This document shows, one piece after another, positions 17,872 through 27,327 of a DNA stretch of 64,000 bases (the stretch's first letter is position 1; each line of letters starts with the position of its first letter). The stretch is from Polycladomyces subterraneus. Its GTDB lineage: Bacteria > Bacillota > Bacilli > Thermoactinomycetales > JIR-001. A program made the translations under genes and the position numbers. The stretch covers positions 1 to 64,000 of the forward strand of contig NZ_JANRHH010000034.1 in NCBI RefSeq assembly GCF_030433435.1, in the 5' to 3' direction. Under the pieces are notes generated by a model, which saw only the letters and a list, made by a program, of their open reading frames with translations, did not search any database and was not told the origin of the DNA.

Positions 17872-18903
17872 TCACACAATCAACATCGCATCACCAAAAC
17901 TGAAAAATCGGTAACGTTCCCGAACTGCCTCGCGGTAGGCTGCAAGCACCTGCTCCCGAGATGCGAACGCACTGACCAGCATGATCAGTGTCGATTTGGG
18001 CAGATGAAAATTGGTGACCATCGCATCCACTGCGCGAAAACGAAATCCGGGGTAGATAAAGATGTCGGTCCACCCGCTTGCCGCCCGGATTTCGCCGAAC
18101 CGGGAAGCAACCGTCTCCAATGTGCGTACGGTGGTGGTGCCCACGGCAAAAACGCGCCCACCCTCGGCCTTGGCCTGACGGATGATTTTTGCGGTTTCCT
18201 CACTCACCTCGTAATATTCGGCATGCATCTGATGGTCTTCCACCTTTTCCGCCGTGACCGGCCGAAACGTACCCAAACCGACGTGCAGGGTGATATAAAC
18301 AATGCGAACGCCTTTTTCCTCGATGCGCTCCAACAACGCGGGCGTGAAGTGTAATCCCGCCGTCGGCGCGGCCGCTGAGCCCACCACTCGCGAAAAGACG
18401 GTCTGATACCGCTCGGGGTCGTCCAATTGCTCGCGAATGTAAGGCGGCAACGGCATCTGTCCCAGCTCTTCCAACAGCGCTTCCACATCATCCGACTCAT
18501 ATTGGAGACGAAAGAGACGACCACCGGCTACCTCGGACTCCCCTTCGCAGACTGCGGTCAGTCGACCATCGCCAAAAGTGATCACGGTTCCCTGCTTAAC
18601 CCGCTTCGCCGGTTTCACCAGCGCTTCCCAACGGTCATTCCCCAATGGTTTCAACAACAGCAATTCAATTTTCGCACCCGTTTCCTCCTTGACACCAATC
18701 AAACGGGAAGGGCGAACGCGGGTGTCGTTCAGCACCAGCACGTCACTGGACTGCAAGTAGTCCAACAGATCGGGAAAACGTTTGTGTTCCACTTTCCCCG
18801 TCTCACGATGCAACACCATCAGCCGGGACGCGGATCGCTCCGGGATGGGTTTCTGTGCGATCAGCTCCTCCGGCAAATCAAAATCAAACATCGATACATC
18901 CAT
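17872..18903 (-). CDS. queA: S-adenosylmethionine:tRNA ribosyltransferase-isomerase
   Basis: 343 residues, full family length. It transfers and isomerises the ribosyl group of SAM onto preQ1-tRNA to give epoxyqueuosine. Characteristic stretches are [14 protein letters not shown] near the N-terminus, [13 protein letters not shown] and [10 protein letters not shown] in the middle, and the C-terminal [16 protein letters not shown]. It stands between the DUF2905 gene and tgt on the minus strand, the standard ruvB-queA-tgt order of Bacillales. Confidence 0.95.
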   Translation of the reverse strand: MDVSMFDFDLPEELIAQKPIPERSASRLMVLHRETGKVEHKRFPDLLDYLQSSDVLVLNDTRVRPSRLIGVKEETGAKIELLLLKPLGNDRWEALVKPAKRVKQGTVITFGDGRLTAVCEGESEVAGGRLFRLQYESDDVEALLEELGQMPLPPYIREQLDDPERYQTVFSRVVGSAAAPTAGLHFTPALLERIEEKGVRIVYITLHVGLGTFRPVTAEKVEDHQMHAEYYEVSEETAKIIRQAKAEGGRVFAVGTTTVRTLETVASRFGEIRAASGWTDIFIYPGFRFRAVDAMVTNFHLPKSTLIMLVSAFASREQVLAAYREAVRERYRFFSFGDAMLIV

Positions 18904-18964
18904 GTCACTTACGTCCTTTCCATGATGAAACTGGGTCCGTACTGAAACGAAAACGCCCGCCCCG

Positions 18965-19183
18965 TCAACGGAACAGGCGCACCAAGTAGAGAATCAGGGA
19001 CAATAATACAGAGAGTACGATACTGGAGACGATCGGAAAATAGAACCGTACATTCTCTTTCTCGACGACGATGTCCCCGGGTAGTCGGCCGAACGGGAAA
19101 AAACGCCCACCGAGCTGCCACAGCAGGCCGATCACCACCAACACAATCCCCAAAACGATTAGAGTTTTGGCAAATGGGTTCAT
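18965..19183 (-). CDS. DUF2905 membrane protein
   Basis: 72 residues with two membrane segments (about 4-24 and 49-70) joined by [25 protein letters not shown], the hallmark of DUF2905. The family is widespread and uncharacterised, often next to ruvB and queA. ATG 19183 overlaps the ruvB stop by four bases (ATGA), so it is translated with the Holliday-junction genes. Confidence 0.85.
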   Translation of the reverse strand: MNPFAKTLIVLGIVLVVIGLLWQLGGRFFPFGRLPGDIVVEKENVRFYFPIVSSIVLSVLLSLILYLVRLFR

Positions 19184-20178
19184 GTCGGCACCTCCAATCC
19201 GAAGTGCTCGTAACATTTGGGGGTGACCACACGTCCACGGGGGGTACGCTGGAGAAAACCGATCTGCATCAGATACGGTTCGTAGACGTCTTCCACCGTG
19301 TGCGCCTCCTCACCGATCGTGGCCGCGATCGTCTCCAGACCAACAGGCCCCCCGCGAAAGTTTTCGATGATAGACAACAACAATTTGTGGTCTATCTGGT
19401 CCAATCCCATTTTGTCCACCTGAATCCGGTCCAATGCATCCCGGGCTGCTTCCCCCGTGATCACACCGTCCCCCTGTACTTGAACGAAGTCCCGTACCCG
19501 TTTCAGTAAACGGTTGGCCACCCGCGGCGTGCCTCTGGCCCGTCGGGCGATTTCCACCGCGCCTTCCTCCCGAATGGCAACCCCGAGCAAATCAGCCGCC
19601 CGCTGCACGATCAGGGTGAGTTCATCCTCTGTATAATACTCCAACCGGCTGACCACTCCGAAACGATCCCGCAAAGGGGAGGAAAGCGAACCTGCTCGCG
19701 TCGTGGCGCCCACCAGCGTAAACGGTGGCAGGTCCAACCTGACCGACCGGGCACTGGGGCCCTTACCGATCACGATATCAAGTGCGAAGTCCTCCATCGC
19801 AGGATACAGGACTTCCTCCACGGATCGGTTCAAACGATGAATCTCGTCGATAAACAACAAATCGCCCGGTTGGAGGTTGGTCAGGATGGCCGCCAAGTCC
19901 CCCGGCCGCTCGATGGCCGGTCCGGACGTGGCCCGGATTTGCACCCCCAACTCATTGGCGATGATGTGAGACAGTGTCGTTTTCCCCAATCCGGGGGGGC
20001 CGTACAGCAAAACGTGATCCAGGGCCTCCCCCCGCATTTTGGCCGCTTCTATGTATACTTTCAGATTTTCCTTCACGCGCGTCTGACCGATATATTCGCT
20101 CAGATAACGGGGGCGCAGGCTGAACTCCACCGTCGCATCCTCTTCCGCTAGATGAGCGGAAATGATCCGTTCCTCCAC
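19180..20178 (-). CDS. ruvB: Holliday junction branch-migration helicase RuvB
   Basis: 332-residue AAA+ motor that drives branch migration with RuvA. Walker A is GPPGLGKT at 60-67, Walker B is DEIH at 111-114, and sensor 1 lies in LVGATTRAG. The C-terminal winged helix contains the [13 protein letters not shown] segment. Its start lies 12 bases after the ruvA stop on the minus strand. Confidence 0.97.
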   Translation of the reverse strand: MEERIISAHLAEEDATVEFSLRPRYLSEYIGQTRVKENLKVYIEAAKMRGEALDHVLLYGPPGLGKTTLSHIIANELGVQIRATSGPAIERPGDLAAILTNLQPGDLLFIDEIHRLNRSVEEVLYPAMEDFALDIVIGKGPSARSVRLDLPPFTLVGATTRAGSLSSPLRDRFGVVSRLEYYTEDELTLIVQRAADLLGVAIREEGAVEIARRARGTPRVANRLLKRVRDFVQVQGDGVITGEAARDALDRIQVDKMGLDQIDHKLLLSIIENFRGGPVGLETIAATIGEEAHTVEDVYEPYLMQIGFLQRTPRGRVVTPKCYEHFGLEVPT

Positions 20179-20190
20179 GCTTACATCCCC

Positions 20191-20817
20191 CTATCGCTTC
20201 ATCGACAGTTGCAACGCCCGCCGGATCCACTCGTCCAGCTCCGGCTCATCCTCCCACTGTTTACGCGCCTCTTCGACGGCCCAAGCCGCTTCTTCCTCAT
20301 TATATCCGAGGGCCATCAGGGCTTCAATCGCCTCACCCGCACGCTCCATGGATAAAACGGGCTTTTCGGCTGGTCCTTCTGCCGGATCTCCTGGCTGTTG
20401 CATCAACGCGTGGACCCAACCCGCTTTTTTCAATTTGTCTTTCAGATCCAGGATCAATCGTTGGGCCGTCTTTTTTCCGATCCCGGGGAGTTTGGTCAAA
20501 AAAACGACGTTCTCCTGCTGGATCGCCTGCACAACTTGACGCGGCGTTCCTGAAGCCAATATGGAAAGTCCCGCTTTGGGACCGATCCCAGACACATCGA
20601 GCAACATGCGGAACAAATCCCGCTCTTCCCGGGTCGGGAAACCGTAGAGAGTGACAGCATCCTCCCGCACTACCTGATGCGTGTAGACTCGTGTCTGCAC
20701 ATTGGGTTCCCAGCGGTAGGGATTGCCGCACAACACGCGATAACCCACGCCCGACACGTTGATGGCGATGTAATCTGCTCCAGCGTAGGTGACGGTTCCT
20801 TCTAAAAACTCGATCAA
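20191..20817 (-). CDS. ruvA: Holliday junction DNA helicase subunit RuvA
   Basis: 208 residues. The N-terminal OB fold (MIEFLEGTVTYAGADYIAI...GVGYRV) is followed by paired helix-hairpin-helix motifs (DVSGIGPKAGLSIL and KLPGIGKKTAQRLILDLKDKL) that hold the junction. A C-terminal domain (AIEALMALGYNEEEAAWAVEEA) contacts RuvB. The start overlaps the end of ruvC by four bases. Confidence 0.97.
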   Translation of the reverse strand: MIEFLEGTVTYAGADYIAINVSGVGYRVLCGNPYRWEPNVQTRVYTHQVVREDAVTLYGFPTREERDLFRMLLDVSGIGPKAGLSILASGTPRQVVQAIQQENVVFLTKLPGIGKKTAQRLILDLKDKLKKAGWVHALMQQPGDPAEGPAEKPVLSMERAGEAIEALMALGYNEEEAAWAVEEARKQWEDEPELDEWIRRALQLSMKR

Positions 20818-21320
20818 CGTTTCCAGCCTCCCTGTCTCAACCGGTTCACGAACATAGACGAGTGTCCCTCACAGATGGCGATGGCCAGCGCATCTGCCAC
20901 ATCATCCGGCTTGGGTATCTCAGGCAGGGATAAAAGCATGCGCACCATTTCCTGCACCTGCCGTTTCTCCGCCTGTCCGTAACCCACCACTGCCATTTTT
21001 ACCTGTAACGGCGTATACTCTGTAATCGGTACCCCTGCCTCCTCCGCAGCCAACATAATTACGCCGCGTGCCTGACCGACAGTGAAGGCAGTCGTCACGT
21101 TGCGGTTGAAAAAGAGCTTCTCGATCGCCACCACGTCCGGACGATGCTTTTGAAATAACTCTCCACAGGCGTCGTAGATCTGCTTTAACCGGGTCGCTGT
21201 CGCCAAGCCGGCTTCTGTTTGGATACTGCCGTACTCCACAGCCTTGAGACGGTTGCCTTGGCGGTGCAATACCCCGTAGCCGACAATGGCGATGCCCGGG
21301 TCGATGCCCATGATCTTCAC
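20814..21320 (-). CDS. ruvC: Crossover junction endonuclease RuvC
   Basis: 168-residue Holliday-junction resolvase. All four catalytic acids are present: Asp7 (MGIDPG), Glu67 (VAIEKLF), Asp140 and Asp143 (KPDDVADALAIAI). It begins the ruvC-ruvA-ruvB set on the minus strand. B. subtilis and many close relatives lack ruvC and use RecU, so its presence is informative about the lineage. A divergent promoter region lies between it and the MATE gene. Confidence 0.95.
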   Translation of the reverse strand: MKIMGIDPGIAIVGYGVLHRQGNRLKAVEYGSIQTEAGLATATRLKQIYDACGELFQKHRPDVVAIEKLFFNRNVTTAFTVGQARGVIMLAAEEAGVPITEYTPLQVKMAVVGYGQAEKRQVQEMVRMLLSLPEIPKPDDVADALAIAICEGHSSMFVNRLRQGGWKR

Positions 21321-21427
21321 GCCGTTCCTCCTCTGCTGCGAACATGTTTTCGTTTGCCGTGTGTCGATTATATCACAACATTCCCCTCTTCTTTTCCCTC
21401 CAACAAAGATTATAATGGAGATAGCCG

Positions 21428-21446
21428 ATTGTCATATACTGACAAT
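21428..21446. promoter_or_regulatory. Operator candidate before MATE gene
   Basis: ATTGTCATATACTGACAAT is a perfect inverted repeat (7-base arms, 5-base centre). It sits 11 bases after a TATAAT -10 box at 21411-21416 and before the ribosome site of the exporter gene. Its position just past the start of transcription fits a repressor such as a MarR or TetR protein. No such gene is nearby. Confidence 0.5.
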
Positions 21447-21489
21447 AGACACGGGAATGCCAGTCCACATCAAAAAGAGGTGCATCCGA

Positions 21490-23145
21490 TTGAAACCGAT
21501 CGACGAACAAAACCAAACAAACGGAAGAACGAATTCACTCCGATCCACTACCTCTGGGGATCAAAAAGAACCCGACAGAGATGTGTCGACAGTAGGACGT
21601 GATTCGGCATCTCTCACAACCCATTCGCCACCCGATTTACGCACTTCCAGCTATTCCGCTGCCCAGATGCCCGGATCTCCCCAATCGTCCCCAACCGATG
21701 TGCCGGCCGGTCAACCAACCGGACCTACTCAAAGCATGCCGTCCGGTGCCCACAAATGGGGACAGGGTGCGATGGACTCGCGCCCGATGTGGCTGTCCCT
21801 GTTGTTCTTCCTCATCCCGCTCATGTTGAGCAACACCTTGCAATCGATCGGCGGGACGGTCAGCTCTATCTTGTTGGGACGCGGTCTTGGTGAATATGCG
21901 CTTGCGGCGGCCAGTGCTGTCTTTCCGGTTACGTTTTTCCTGATCTCGTTTATCATCGGACTGGGAAGCGCCAGCTCCGTTTTGATCGGTCAAGCCTACG
22001 GAAGTAGCAATACGGAGCGGATGAAAGCAACAGTCGGGACCTCCTTAACTTTCGCCTTTATCCTGGGTCTGCTCGCGGCCGTTATCGGCAATCTGTTCGC
22101 CCGCGAATTGCTGGAGCTAATTGGAACACCGGCGTCCATCATTCCGTATTCCATCGGCTACGCCCATGTGTTGTTCACGGGACTCCCGTTTTTCTTCCTG
22201 TATATCAACTACACCACATTTTTGCGCGGAACCGGTGATGCCAAAACCCCGTTTTATTTTCTGCTTTTCAGCACCATACTGACCGTCGGTTTAACCCCCG
22301 TTTTCCTTTTCGGATGGGGTGGCCTGCCCCGGTTGGGTGTGAAAGGTCCCGCACTGGCCATGGTGGTATCATCCATTATTACACTGATCGTCACCATCGC
22401 CTATCTGGGATGGAAACGTCACCCGCTGGCGCTGGATCGGGAGACGATTAAAAAACTGCGACTGGATCCGCAAATCGTCAAACTGCTGATCAAAATCGGC
22501 TTGCCAACCGGAATCCAGATGATTTTCGTCTCGTTGTCCGAAGTGGCCGTCGTTACATTTGTCAACCGGTTCGGCGCCCATGCCACCGCCGCTTATGGCG
22601 CAGTCATCCAAGTGATCAATTACGTGCAAATGCCCGCGCTGAGCTTGGGGATCGCCTCCGGGATCTTCGGCGCACAACTGATCGGTGCTGGAAAACAGGC
22701 CCGACTGCGGCTCCTGGTGAAAAGCGCCGTCATGTTGAATTACGTGATTGGCATTCTGCTGACCGGGATCGTCTATCTGTTCAGCCGCAGCATTTTGTCC
22801 TGGTTTTTGACCGATCCCGCAACGCTGTCGGTCGCGGAAGAACTGCTGTATATCACACTGTGGTCGTTCATGATCTTCGGCAACATGATGATCCTCTCGG
22901 GTGTGATGCGCTCGAGCGGCACCGTTTTCTGGCCGACACTGATCGGCATTATCACCATCTGGGGAGTCGAGGTGCCGGTTGCTTTTCTGTTGTCTCACAC
23001 TATCGGTCTGCGTGGGATCTGGATGGCGTACCCCATTGCGTTCGCGTTTGGATTGGCAGCCCAATATACCTACTACCGCCTGTTCTGGATCAACCGCCAA
23101 CATCAGCGCTTTTTTGACGGGCCGGAACCGGCGGAAGGAACGTGA
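21490..23145 (+). CDS. MATE-family multidrug/Na+ antiporter with N-terminal extension
   Basis: 551 residues from TTG 21490, which follows AAAGAGGTG. The core from about residue 100 has twelve hydrophobic segments and typical MATE features (FFLIPLMLSNTLQSIGGTVSSILLGR, ASSVLIGQAYGS, TTFLRGTGDAKTP). Such proteins expel cationic drugs or metabolites using Na+ or H+. The first 95 residues are unusual: hydrophilic, rich in Ser, Pro, Thr and Gln and probably disordered. An in-frame ATG near the first membrane segment would give a normal-length protein but lacks an obvious ribosome site. Confidence 0.85.
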   Translation: MKPIDEQNQTNGRTNSLRSTTSGDQKEPDRDVSTVGRDSASLTTHSPPDLRTSSYSAAQMPGSPQSSPTDVPAGQPTGPTQSMPSGAHKWGQGAMDSRPMWLSLLFFLIPLMLSNTLQSIGGTVSSILLGRGLGEYALAAASAVFPVTFFLISFIIGLGSASSVLIGQAYGSSNTERMKATVGTSLTFAFILGLLAAVIGNLFARELLELIGTPASIIPYSIGYAHVLFTGLPFFFLYINYTTFLRGTGDAKTPFYFLLFSTILTVGLTPVFLFGWGGLPRLGVKGPALAMVVSSIITLIVTIAYLGWKRHPLALDRETIKKLRLDPQIVKLLIKIGLPTGIQMIFVSLSEVAVVTFVNRFGAHATAAYGAVIQVINYVQMPALSLGIASGIFGAQLIGAGKQARLRLLVKSAVMLNYVIGILLTGIVYLFSRSILSWFLTDPATLSVAEELLYITLWSFMIFGNMMILSGVMRSSGTVFWPTLIGIITIWGVEVPVAFLLSHTIGLRGIWMAYPIAFAFGLAAQYTYYRLFWINRQHQRFFDGPEPAEGT

Positions 23146-23243
23146 AAGTGATTAAAACCCATACGTAAGTGATATCAATCCATAACGAGATCAATTTTCC
23201 AGACGGATGACCGGTTAGATTACACTCTTCAATAATCGGCAAT

Positions 23244-23285
23244 CGGCGCTGATCTTCCATTTATCATGGCGGAAGATCAGCGCCG
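23244..23285. terminator. Bidirectional hairpin between convergent genes
   Basis: CGGCGCTGATCTTCC (23244-23258) and GGAAGATCAGCGCCG (23271-23285) form a perfect 15-base-pair stem. It lies between the plus-strand MATE gene and the minus-strand MBL gene. T tracts are weak on both sides. Confidence 0.65.
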
Positions 23286-23305
23286 GTCCATTTCTCATCG
23301 ACTTC

Positions 23306-24040
23306 TTAACGACCGTCGGCCAATTCTGCAATACGGCGATTGACATTCTCCCGATACAGGCCGCCGTGATAGCAGATGACCGCTTCAATATCATATTGCG
23401 CCAGTTTTTTTAACGATTGAATGGCGACATCCATATCCAGCGTATATTGCGGTACCGGTCCAACCAACTGACCATCCACGACGGCCAGAGCATCTCCGGC
23501 GATCAGGGTCTTGCTTGGTTGATGATACAGACTGATATGTCCAGGGGTATGACCCGGCGTGTGAATGACAGTGATTCCACCACAGAACGGCAACTCCTCT
23601 CCATCCGACACCGTCCTGTCCACCGGAGCTTTGGGCGGATTTTCAAATACCCGTTTTAATCCTTCGCGATGTTCCTGTGGCAAATCATTCAATCGAGCGA
23701 TGGCCTTCTCGATTTTGATCAAAGGCTTCTCACCCTGAATATACGGTTTTTCCCATTCACTCGCCAGTACTTCGACCTTTTGGGGGGACGCATGGAGCAG
23801 ATCGGGCAAACATCCAATATGATCAATATCTTGATGCGTGAGAAACACTTTGTTGAGCTTCTCAAAAGGGACACCGGCCGCCTCCATTGCCTCACGAAAC
23901 TGTGGGAGTTGACCAGGAAAGCCTGCATCCACCAAGATGACAGTATCCTCATCCCAGATTAGGGCCGGATGAATCGTCATCTGCGCTCCCACCACATTCG
24001 CCGTAATTCCCAACATTTCCAACCCTTTGGCTACTTGCAT
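23306..24040 (-). CDS. MBL-fold metallohydrolase
   Basis: 244 residues from ATG 24040, preceded by GGAGGAG. The metallo-beta-lactamase fold is clear: ILVDAGFPG, LTHQDIDHIG, IHTPGHTPGHISLY, LIAGDALAV and the last ligand in CYHGG. The first metal motif reads H-Q-D-I-D-H rather than the classical H-x-H-x-D-H, a variant known in some Bacillales members. The substrate could be a lactone, thioester or phosphodiester; nothing nearby narrows it. The promoter region upstream is strongly AT-rich. Confidence 0.8.
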   Translation of the reverse strand: MQVAKGLEMLGITANVVGAQMTIHPALIWDEDTVILVDAGFPGQLPQFREAMEAAGVPFEKLNKVFLTHQDIDHIGCLPDLLHASPQKVEVLASEWEKPYIQGEKPLIKIEKAIARLNDLPQEHREGLKRVFENPPKAPVDRTVSDGEELPFCGGITVIHTPGHTPGHISLYHQPSKTLIAGDALAVVDGQLVGPVPQYTLDMDVAIQSLKKLAQYDIEAVICYHGGLYRENVNRRIAELADGR

Positions 24041-24182
24041 CAGGACTCCTCCATCCTCAGGTTTGGTTTTGTGTGGCCACACTAATATGATATCAAACGA
24101 AATAATTAATTTCAAATAAATCTTAATAATATCATATTTAATTTATTTTGTCAAGTATTTAAGGAAACAGCAATGAACTTCC

Positions 24183-24210
24183 ACAAAAAAAGATCATCAC
24201 GTAGTGGTGA
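24183..24210 (-). terminator. Terminator of threonine-dehydratase-like gene
   Basis: TCATCAC and GTGGTGA pair around a short loop at 24194-24210 and are followed on the minus strand by CTTTTTTTG, six bases after the stop. Confidence 0.75.
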
Positions 24211-24215
24211 AAAAT

Positions 24216-25223
24216 TCAACATGATGACCGGAGTCCTTTCTCATATCTGCTGGGTTTCCTTTCTTCTTGAGCCTCCAACAACTCTGCCAACCGTTCGTCA
24301 TCCACGTTGCCCCCGCTGATGAGACAGACAACGTTTTTACCGGCGATGTCCGGAATGCGCCCATTACGCAATGCAGCCACTCCGACCGCACCAGAACCCT
24401 CAACTTTCTGGTGATGCTGACGAGCCATCCAGCACATGGCATCGGCAATCTCCTCTTCCTCCACCAATATGAAATCATCAACATAACGCAGCACCAACGG
24501 AAAGATCTTTTGACCGATGCCACCGTGCAAACCTTCGGCCAGCGACTCTCGGTACGTCACATCCACTATTCGTCCTGCACGGAACGAATAGTACCAAGGT
24601 GGGGAGGCATGGCTCTGTACGCCGATGATCCGAATATCGGGGTGCACCGACTTAGCCAAGATCGCGATGCCCAGGATTAATCCGCCACCACCGGCTGGGA
24701 CTACGATCACATCTGCCTCCGGCCAATCAAGTAAGATTTCCAGACCGATCGTACCGTGCCCAGCGATGGCATGCTGGTCTTCATAGGCATGAATAAATGT
24801 CCGGCCATTTTCCGCCGCCAATCGATATGCACATTCTTCCGCTTCATCATAGTTGGTCCCGTGAAACACCAATTCCGCTCCTAACCGCTGAATACCCGCC
24901 ACCTTGGTTTTGGGTGTGTTTTCGGGTACCACTACCTGTGCGGATGCACCGATCAATCCCGCCGCATACGCTACCGCTAACCCGTGATTCCCGGCGGATG
25001 CGGCGATCACACCCCTTTTTCTTTCTTCCTCGGACAACATTCTCATCTTGTTGATCGCCCCTCTGGGCTTGAACGAACCAGTTCGTTGGTAGTTTTCAAA
25101 CTTGAACCGCACCTGTGCCCCGATCAAATTACTGAGTGGAACCGATGGGGCCAAAGGGGTCCGATCGACGAAATGTTCGATGTGGTGACGCGCCCGGAAG
25201 ATATCGTGAACGGAGATTTCCAC
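24216..25223 (-). CDS. Threonine ammonia-lyase-like PLP enzyme
   Basis: 335 residues of the fold-II PLP family. The PLP lysine lies in TGSFKPRGA (Lys52), and the phosphate cup is PAGGGGLILG. It aligns best by eye with catabolic threonine dehydratase or serine/threonine racemase-type enzymes and has no C-terminal ACT domain, so it is not the feedback-regulated biosynthetic type. Start GTG 25223 is chosen because GAAAGGA is well spaced; ATGs at 25232 and 25253 are less good. A divergent promoter is shared with the methyltransferase gene. Confidence 0.75.
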   Translation of the reverse strand: MEISVHDIFRARHHIEHFVDRTPLAPSVPLSNLIGAQVRFKFENYQRTGSFKPRGAINKMRMLSEEERKRGVIAASAGNHGLAVAYAAGLIGASAQVVVPENTPKTKVAGIQRLGAELVFHGTNYDEAEECAYRLAAENGRTFIHAYEDQHAIAGHGTIGLEILLDWPEADVIVVPAGGGGLILGIAILAKSVHPDIRIIGVQSHASPPWYYSFRAGRIVDVTYRESLAEGLHGGIGQKIFPLVLRYVDDFILVEEEEIADAMCWMARQHHQKVEGSGAVGVAALRNGRIPDIAGKNVVCLISGGNVDDERLAELLEAQEERKPSRYEKGLRSSC

Positions 25224-25416
25224 ACGCTTCATCCTTTCGTTGTAGGTTGACATCTCATATCTTCCCAACTAGAATGAAAGTTCAAACTACTAAACATCGG
25301 AACATCATGGGTGAAGGGATTTGGGGCCACGGTTCCTAACTGTGACATGGGGGTGTCTTATTTTGCTTCCCTAATTAAACGGTGAACGGCAGGGAACGAG
25401 TGAGGAGGAGAGTCTC

Positions 25417-26199
25417 ATGCCGATTGACTTTCATTCTAAGGACAACCGTTTCACCTATGCTACACGTCGGGCTGATTCATCTTGGATGTCTGCGATCCAA
25501 AAAATCGTTGATGTGAAAGGCAAACACGTTTTAGATGTCGGCTGCGGTGGGGGTATTTATTGTAAGGCATTTGCTGAGATGGGTGCAGAACATGTTACCG
25601 GAGTCGATTTTTCTAAGGAGATGATCAAAGGCGCTGTAGAAAACTGCAAGGGCTATCCCCAAATCACGTTTGTTGAAGGGGATGCACTTGATACGAACTT
25701 ACCAAGTTCTCAGTATGATGTGATTCTGGAAAGGGCACTTATTCACCATCTGACGGACTTGGAAGCGTGTTTCAGTGAGGCCTATAGGTTATTGAAACCG
25801 AGCGGCATGTTGATTGTGCAGAGTCGCACCATTGAGGATGCCTTGCAACCGCCGAATGAGCATCATATTCGAGGGTATTTCTTCGAAGTATACCCAAGAC
25901 TGATTCAAATAGAAGCCGAACGAAGACACGATGGCAAAACCGTGAAGAAAGCCTTGCTGAAGGCGGGCTTCCGATCCATTGACGAACACAAATTAAGTGA
26001 GACAAGAAAAACTTACACTGGTCCTGAGGAGTTCAAGGATGAACTTTTGGCGAGAACAGGTCGGTCCATTTTGCACGAACTATCGGATCTGGAACTGGAA
26101 TATCTCGTTCAATATATATGCGAACGCTTGCGTAATCGCAGTACGCAAGAAATTGTCGAGCAAGATTATTGGACGATTTGGTTGGCTAAAAAGGAATAG
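25417..26199 (+). CDS. Class I SAM-dependent methyltransferase
   Basis: 260 residues. Motif I (VLDVGCGGGIYCKAF), the acidic residue after strand 2 (TGVDFSKEM) and the post-motif FVEGDALD define a class I methyltransferase, followed by RLLKPSGMLIVQSRT. The ATG at 25417 has GAGGAGGAG in front. The second half is not diagnostic of a substrate. It stands alone between a divergent and a convergent neighbour. Confidence 0.82.
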   Translation: MPIDFHSKDNRFTYATRRADSSWMSAIQKIVDVKGKHVLDVGCGGGIYCKAFAEMGAEHVTGVDFSKEMIKGAVENCKGYPQITFVEGDALDTNLPSSQYDVILERALIHHLTDLEACFSEAYRLLKPSGMLIVQSRTIEDALQPPNEHHIRGYFFEVYPRLIQIEAERRHDGKTVKKALLKAGFRSIDEHKLSETRKTYTGPEEFKDELLARTGRSILHELSDLELEYLVQYICERLRNRSTQEIVEQDYWTIWLAKKE

Positions 26200-26330
26200 T
26201 TGCCCATCAATGGATTCCCGATCGCCCATCCGGCAAATCCGTCAACCGGTCAGCGCTTCCGACGGCAGTTATCGCATCCCTCTCTTAAAGAGTTTCCATC
26301 CATAGCATAACGGATTGCGAAGTACCACGA

Positions 26331-26362
26331 AAAAAGCCGCCCTTTCTCTCGAAAGGACGGCC
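26331..26362 (-). terminator. Terminator of qox operon
   Basis: GCCGCCCTTTC (26336-26346) pairs with GAAAGGACGGC (26351-26361), with T tracts on both strands, so it can end qoxABCD on the minus strand and transcripts arriving on the plus strand. Confidence 0.88.
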
Positions 26363-26369
26363 AATTTTT

Positions 26370-26693
26370 TTACATCGCGTACATGCCGAAAAAGATCCAG
26401 ACGGAACCGACGACGGTCACCACCGCGACGAACACGCCGTACAGAGTGGTCACCACTTGGTACGTTCCGCTGCCCTCCGTCCAGTGCATGAACATCAACA
26501 GTTGGACGAAGAACTGCATCACAGCCAGCACGAGAATGGCGGTCAACATGACCGGCTTGGACACTGGTGTATACAACGCTACCCACAGCGCCGCGAACGT
26601 CAAGACCAGGGAGAGAATAAACCCGAAAATATGCTTGATCGGCGTTTCACGATGACCGTGGCCGGTTTGTGCGTTTCCTTTATCGCTTGCCAT
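26370..26693 (-). CDS. qoxD: Menaquinol oxidase aa3-600 subunit IV
   Basis: 107 residues, three membrane segments. KHIFGFILSLVLTFAALWVALYT and FVQLLMFMHWTEG match QoxD of Bacillus. It is the small subunit that assists assembly of the CuB site. It is the last gene of the operon; its ATG at 26693 shares one base with the qoxC stop. A longer open frame upstream is excluded because it only overlaps qoxC. Confidence 0.9.
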   Translation of the reverse strand: MASDKGNAQTGHGHRETPIKHIFGFILSLVLTFAALWVALYTPVSKPVMLTAILVLAVMQFFVQLLMFMHWTEGSGTYQVVTTLYGVFVAVVTVVGSVWIFFGMYAM

Positions 26694-27325
26694 CAGTACG
26701 CCACCCCCATCAGGTAGACGAGCGTGAAAATGAAGATCCAGACCACGTCCAGGAAGTGCCAGTACAGGCCGACGATAAACACTCTCCTGGCCGTGGCGGC
26801 GGTGACGCCGCGTTGAATCAATTGAATCAAGATCAGCGTCATCCAAAGAATACCCAGGCTGACGTGTGCGCCGTGAGTACCCACGAGTATGAAAAACCCG
26901 GAGAGAAACGCGCTCCGCTGGATGGTCGCCCCTTCACCCACATAGTGGATGAACTCCGTCACTTCCAGCCCGATGAAGGACAGACCCAAGAGCAACGTCA
27001 CGATATACCAGAACAGGATGCCTCCCTTGCTCCGGTTGCGCAAGGCCAAGGTGCCGAGACCGCAGGTAAAACTGCTGGTCAACAGGATGATCGTTTCCAT
27101 CATGAAATCCTTGACCTCGAACAGTTCTTTCGCTGTCGGTCCGCCGGCAGTGCGCCCCGCCAAAACGAGATACGTAGCAAACAAGCTGGCGAACAAGACG
27201 ATTTCCGCACCCAGGAACACCCAGAAACCGAAGATTTTCAGACGACTTTCCTCTGTTGAGTACTCCAAGGGCAAGGCGGACTTTTCCGTGGATTTACCGT
27301 GCGTTTGCAATGCGTGTTCTGCCAT
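26693..27325 (-). CDS. qoxC: Menaquinol oxidase aa3-600 subunit III
   Basis: 210 residues, five membrane segments. FGFWVFLGAEIVLFASLFATYLVL, GTHGAHVSLGILW and GLYWHFLDVVWIFIFTLVYL are the typical heme-copper oxidase subunit III motifs in the QoxC form. Start ATG 27325 has GGGAGG eight bases upstream within the end of qoxB; the GTG at 27331 is less likely. Confidence 0.93.
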   Translation of the reverse strand: MAEHALQTHGKSTEKSALPLEYSTEESRLKIFGFWVFLGAEIVLFASLFATYLVLAGRTAGGPTAKELFEVKDFMMETIILLTSSFTCGLGTLALRNRSKGGILFWYIVTLLLGLSFIGLEVTEFIHYVGEGATIQRSAFLSGFFILVGTHGAHVSLGILWMTLILIQLIQRGVTAATARRVFIVGLYWHFLDVVWIFIFTLVYLMGVAY

Positions 27326-27327
27326 CG

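Noticed and set aside
22369-23103. 244-codon minus-strand ORF opposite the MATE gene
   Set aside because: Antisense frame over membrane helices, with no ribosome site or motifs.
26199-26330. Small gene between methyltransferase and qoxD
   Set aside because: No ORF with start signal; only the terminator is supported.
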